Assembly: GCF_000004075.3 (NCBI RefSeq)
Contig: NC_026660.2
Span: 22,943,498 to 23,007,497, forward strand
Direction of reading: 5' to 3'
From: Cucumis sativus
Lineage: Eukaryota > Streptophyta > Magnoliopsida > Cucurbitales > Cucurbitaceae
Length of the DNA stretch: 64,000 bases
Positions within the stretch are counted from its first letter, which is position 1. Each line of letters opens with the position of its first letter. This document shows, one piece after another, positions 62,601 through 64,000 of this stretch. Below the pieces are notes generated by a model. It had not been told where the DNA came from, did no database searches, and saw only the letters and a program-made list of their open reading frames with translations. The position numbers and the translations under genes are program-made.

Positions 62601-63944
62601 GTAATACGCCGGTAACCTTGTTATTACTTTTTTGCTACCCAATAACATAGCAATGTATCATGATCACAATTATATATATTTTTTTATTTTTATCTATTTT
62701 TTTACTTAAAGACAAAAGTAATTATCTTTATCTTTTTAATTTTATTCCATAAATTTCTTACAACAAATAAATAATAAATTACAAGATAAATAATAAAGTT
62801 CTCCAATTGGATAATGCTACTCTATGACATGGATTTTTTGAAAATATTTTGTAATTTTTTCAAATTGTTATACACATAATTACTCAGCTTAAATGTGTTA
62901 ATCATTGCAATTATCCAATATATTTACTAGTTTCTTAAATAATAAAAAATCACCATAAACATCAAAGTTTACAACAACAGAACTGTACCCAAAAATATAT
63001 ATATATATATAGGTGATGTATATATAAATAATACCCACAAATAAAAGGAAAAATAAAGGGGAAAAGGAAGGTCTTAAAAATAATTTATTAAAGGGAGAAA
63101 AGATTTTGGGTGGATTGACAATGATTAGGTCTAGCTTTGAAGTTACTCATCACTCATGTCAAAACTACGTCGTTTCTAATCAATTTATCCAAATTTGCTT
63201 ACTTTGTAATTAAATCATTCCTAATTAATTTTTTTTGAAGAATGATAATAAATAAAAGGAGAATTACGATATAAAAGAAAACTATAAATATGTAGCAAAA
63301 TTTTTTTTTTGCTACATTTAATAAATAGTTTCCATTTTTTTCTCTTTCAAAATATCATAGGACAAAATTAATCAAAGTAAGAGAAAACATTAACAGAAAT
63401 ATATTTTTATTTCTTATTTGACACCAGCTTATTACTTTTACTCTTTGTTTTAACACATAAAAGGGTCATTTATGTTTAAAAACCTATTTTGAAATTTTAC
63501 ATTTCTTAAATGCACCTTTAATGAATAACTAATTTTTTAATAAATAAAGTAAGTTTTTGAAAAATGATTAAAATCGTGTTTTTTAAACCATGATTGTTAA
63601 CTATTTCATTTTTTGTTTTTCAAAATTTTACTTGTTTCACATTTTCTTAACCATAGTTTTTATATATTCGATGCAAACATTATAATTATCCTACCCAAAT
63701 TCAAAAGAAAAAGGAAATAATCTACCGATGACTATTTTTTACTTTTAAAATTTTGACTTAATTTAGAAAAGAAAAACATAAAATGTAGACATTAATGTAA
63801 CCATAAATCATGGTAGTATCTTTAAGCTTAATTTTGAAAAGGAAAATATAAGTGAATGAGGCTAAAAAATGAGAATCATATCAGCAAACAAAGTATAGAA
63901 TATAGATGGTTGGATACTTAGCATTGATTTTAAGGTAGAAAAAA

Positions 63945-64000
63945 TAATATAAAAGGAGGAAATACTGAAGGGAAAGAGTAGAGAATATCCCTTTCCCACC
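63945..64000 (+). promoter_or_regulatory. possible promoter of a gene beyond the window
   Basis: The last bases contain AATATAAAAGG, a TATA-like sequence, followed by a purine-rich then C-rich stretch that resembles a transcript leader. The window ends before any coding sequence, so this is only a hint. Confidence 0.2.

Larger units (their letters stand above)
51143..64000. other. long AT-rich gene-free region
   Basis: I find no protein-coding gene, tRNA or rRNA. Open frames are short and compositionally AT-driven. Recognisable contents are a MITE-like element at 53,339-53,822 within an older repeat, a 38-bp tandem repeat at 56,556, and GA/CT microsatellites near 58,530-58,550 and 58,945-58,960. 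Repeat-like text is also seen near 61,900-62,280. The blocks around 58,440-59,100 and 62,500-62,640 are somewhat less AT-rich and may be promoter or non-coding transcript remnants, but nothing identifies them. Confidence 0.65.

Noticed and set aside
1..64000. Gene cluster or novel multi-gene system
   Set aside because: The recognised genes are unrelated housekeeping and organelle genes with ordinary spacing; nothing suggests a functional cluster, CRISPR-like array or other defence-type system.

Overview
This window is nuclear DNA from a flowering plant. The genes have many short exons with GT-AG introns, N-terminal transit and signal peptides, and long AT-rich intergenic DNA. The dispersed repeats (short CTATC/GATAG hairpin repeats, 'aaatagcaaaaatat' repeats, a tRNA-derived SINE) look to me like those of Cucurbitaceae, probably Cucumis or a close relative. 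That assignment is a recognition judgement, not a database result.

Layout. Positions 1 to about 6,100 have no gene I can support, only AT-rich DNA and degraded repeats. Two genes follow on the + strand: a small atypical thioredoxin (7,547-8,342) and a 13-exon RING/coiled-coil/WD40-like protein of the RFWD3 type (9,915-16,463). From 18.8 to 51.2 kb all recognised genes are on the - strand. In ascending coordinates they are S-adenosylmethionine synthase (intronless CDS, 19,032-20,204), a DUF4079-type plastid membrane protein (22,619-24,926), a PTST2/PTST3 (FLO6)-like starch protein with a coiled coil and C-terminal CBM48 (28,130-34,749), a ZNF593/Bud20-type zinc-finger ribosome biogenesis factor (38,496-39,920), an organellar histidyl-tRNA synthetase (41,093-46,724) and a secreted alpha-type carbonic anhydrase (48,019-51,142). 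From 51.2 to 64.0 kb no gene is visible; this part is very AT-rich and carries a MITE-like element nested in another repeat.

The genes do not form a pathway. They are ordinary housekeeping and organelle genes placed side by side. Three (DUF4079 protein, PTST-like protein, HisRS) carry N termini expected to target organelles.

I found no new biological system. The most interesting items are structural: a U12-type AT-AC intron in the ZNF593/Bud20 homologue; a dead LINE reverse-transcriptase fragment beside a tRNA-derived SINE in one HisRS intron; repeated copies of an exon edge inside an intron of the RFWD3-like gene; a thioredoxin pseudogene fragment downstream of the RFWD3-like gene; and a reading-phase mismatch in the CBM48 region of the PTST-like gene that a simple two-exon model cannot explain. 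Exon boundaries were derived by hand from splice sites and reading phase; no transcript evidence was available.
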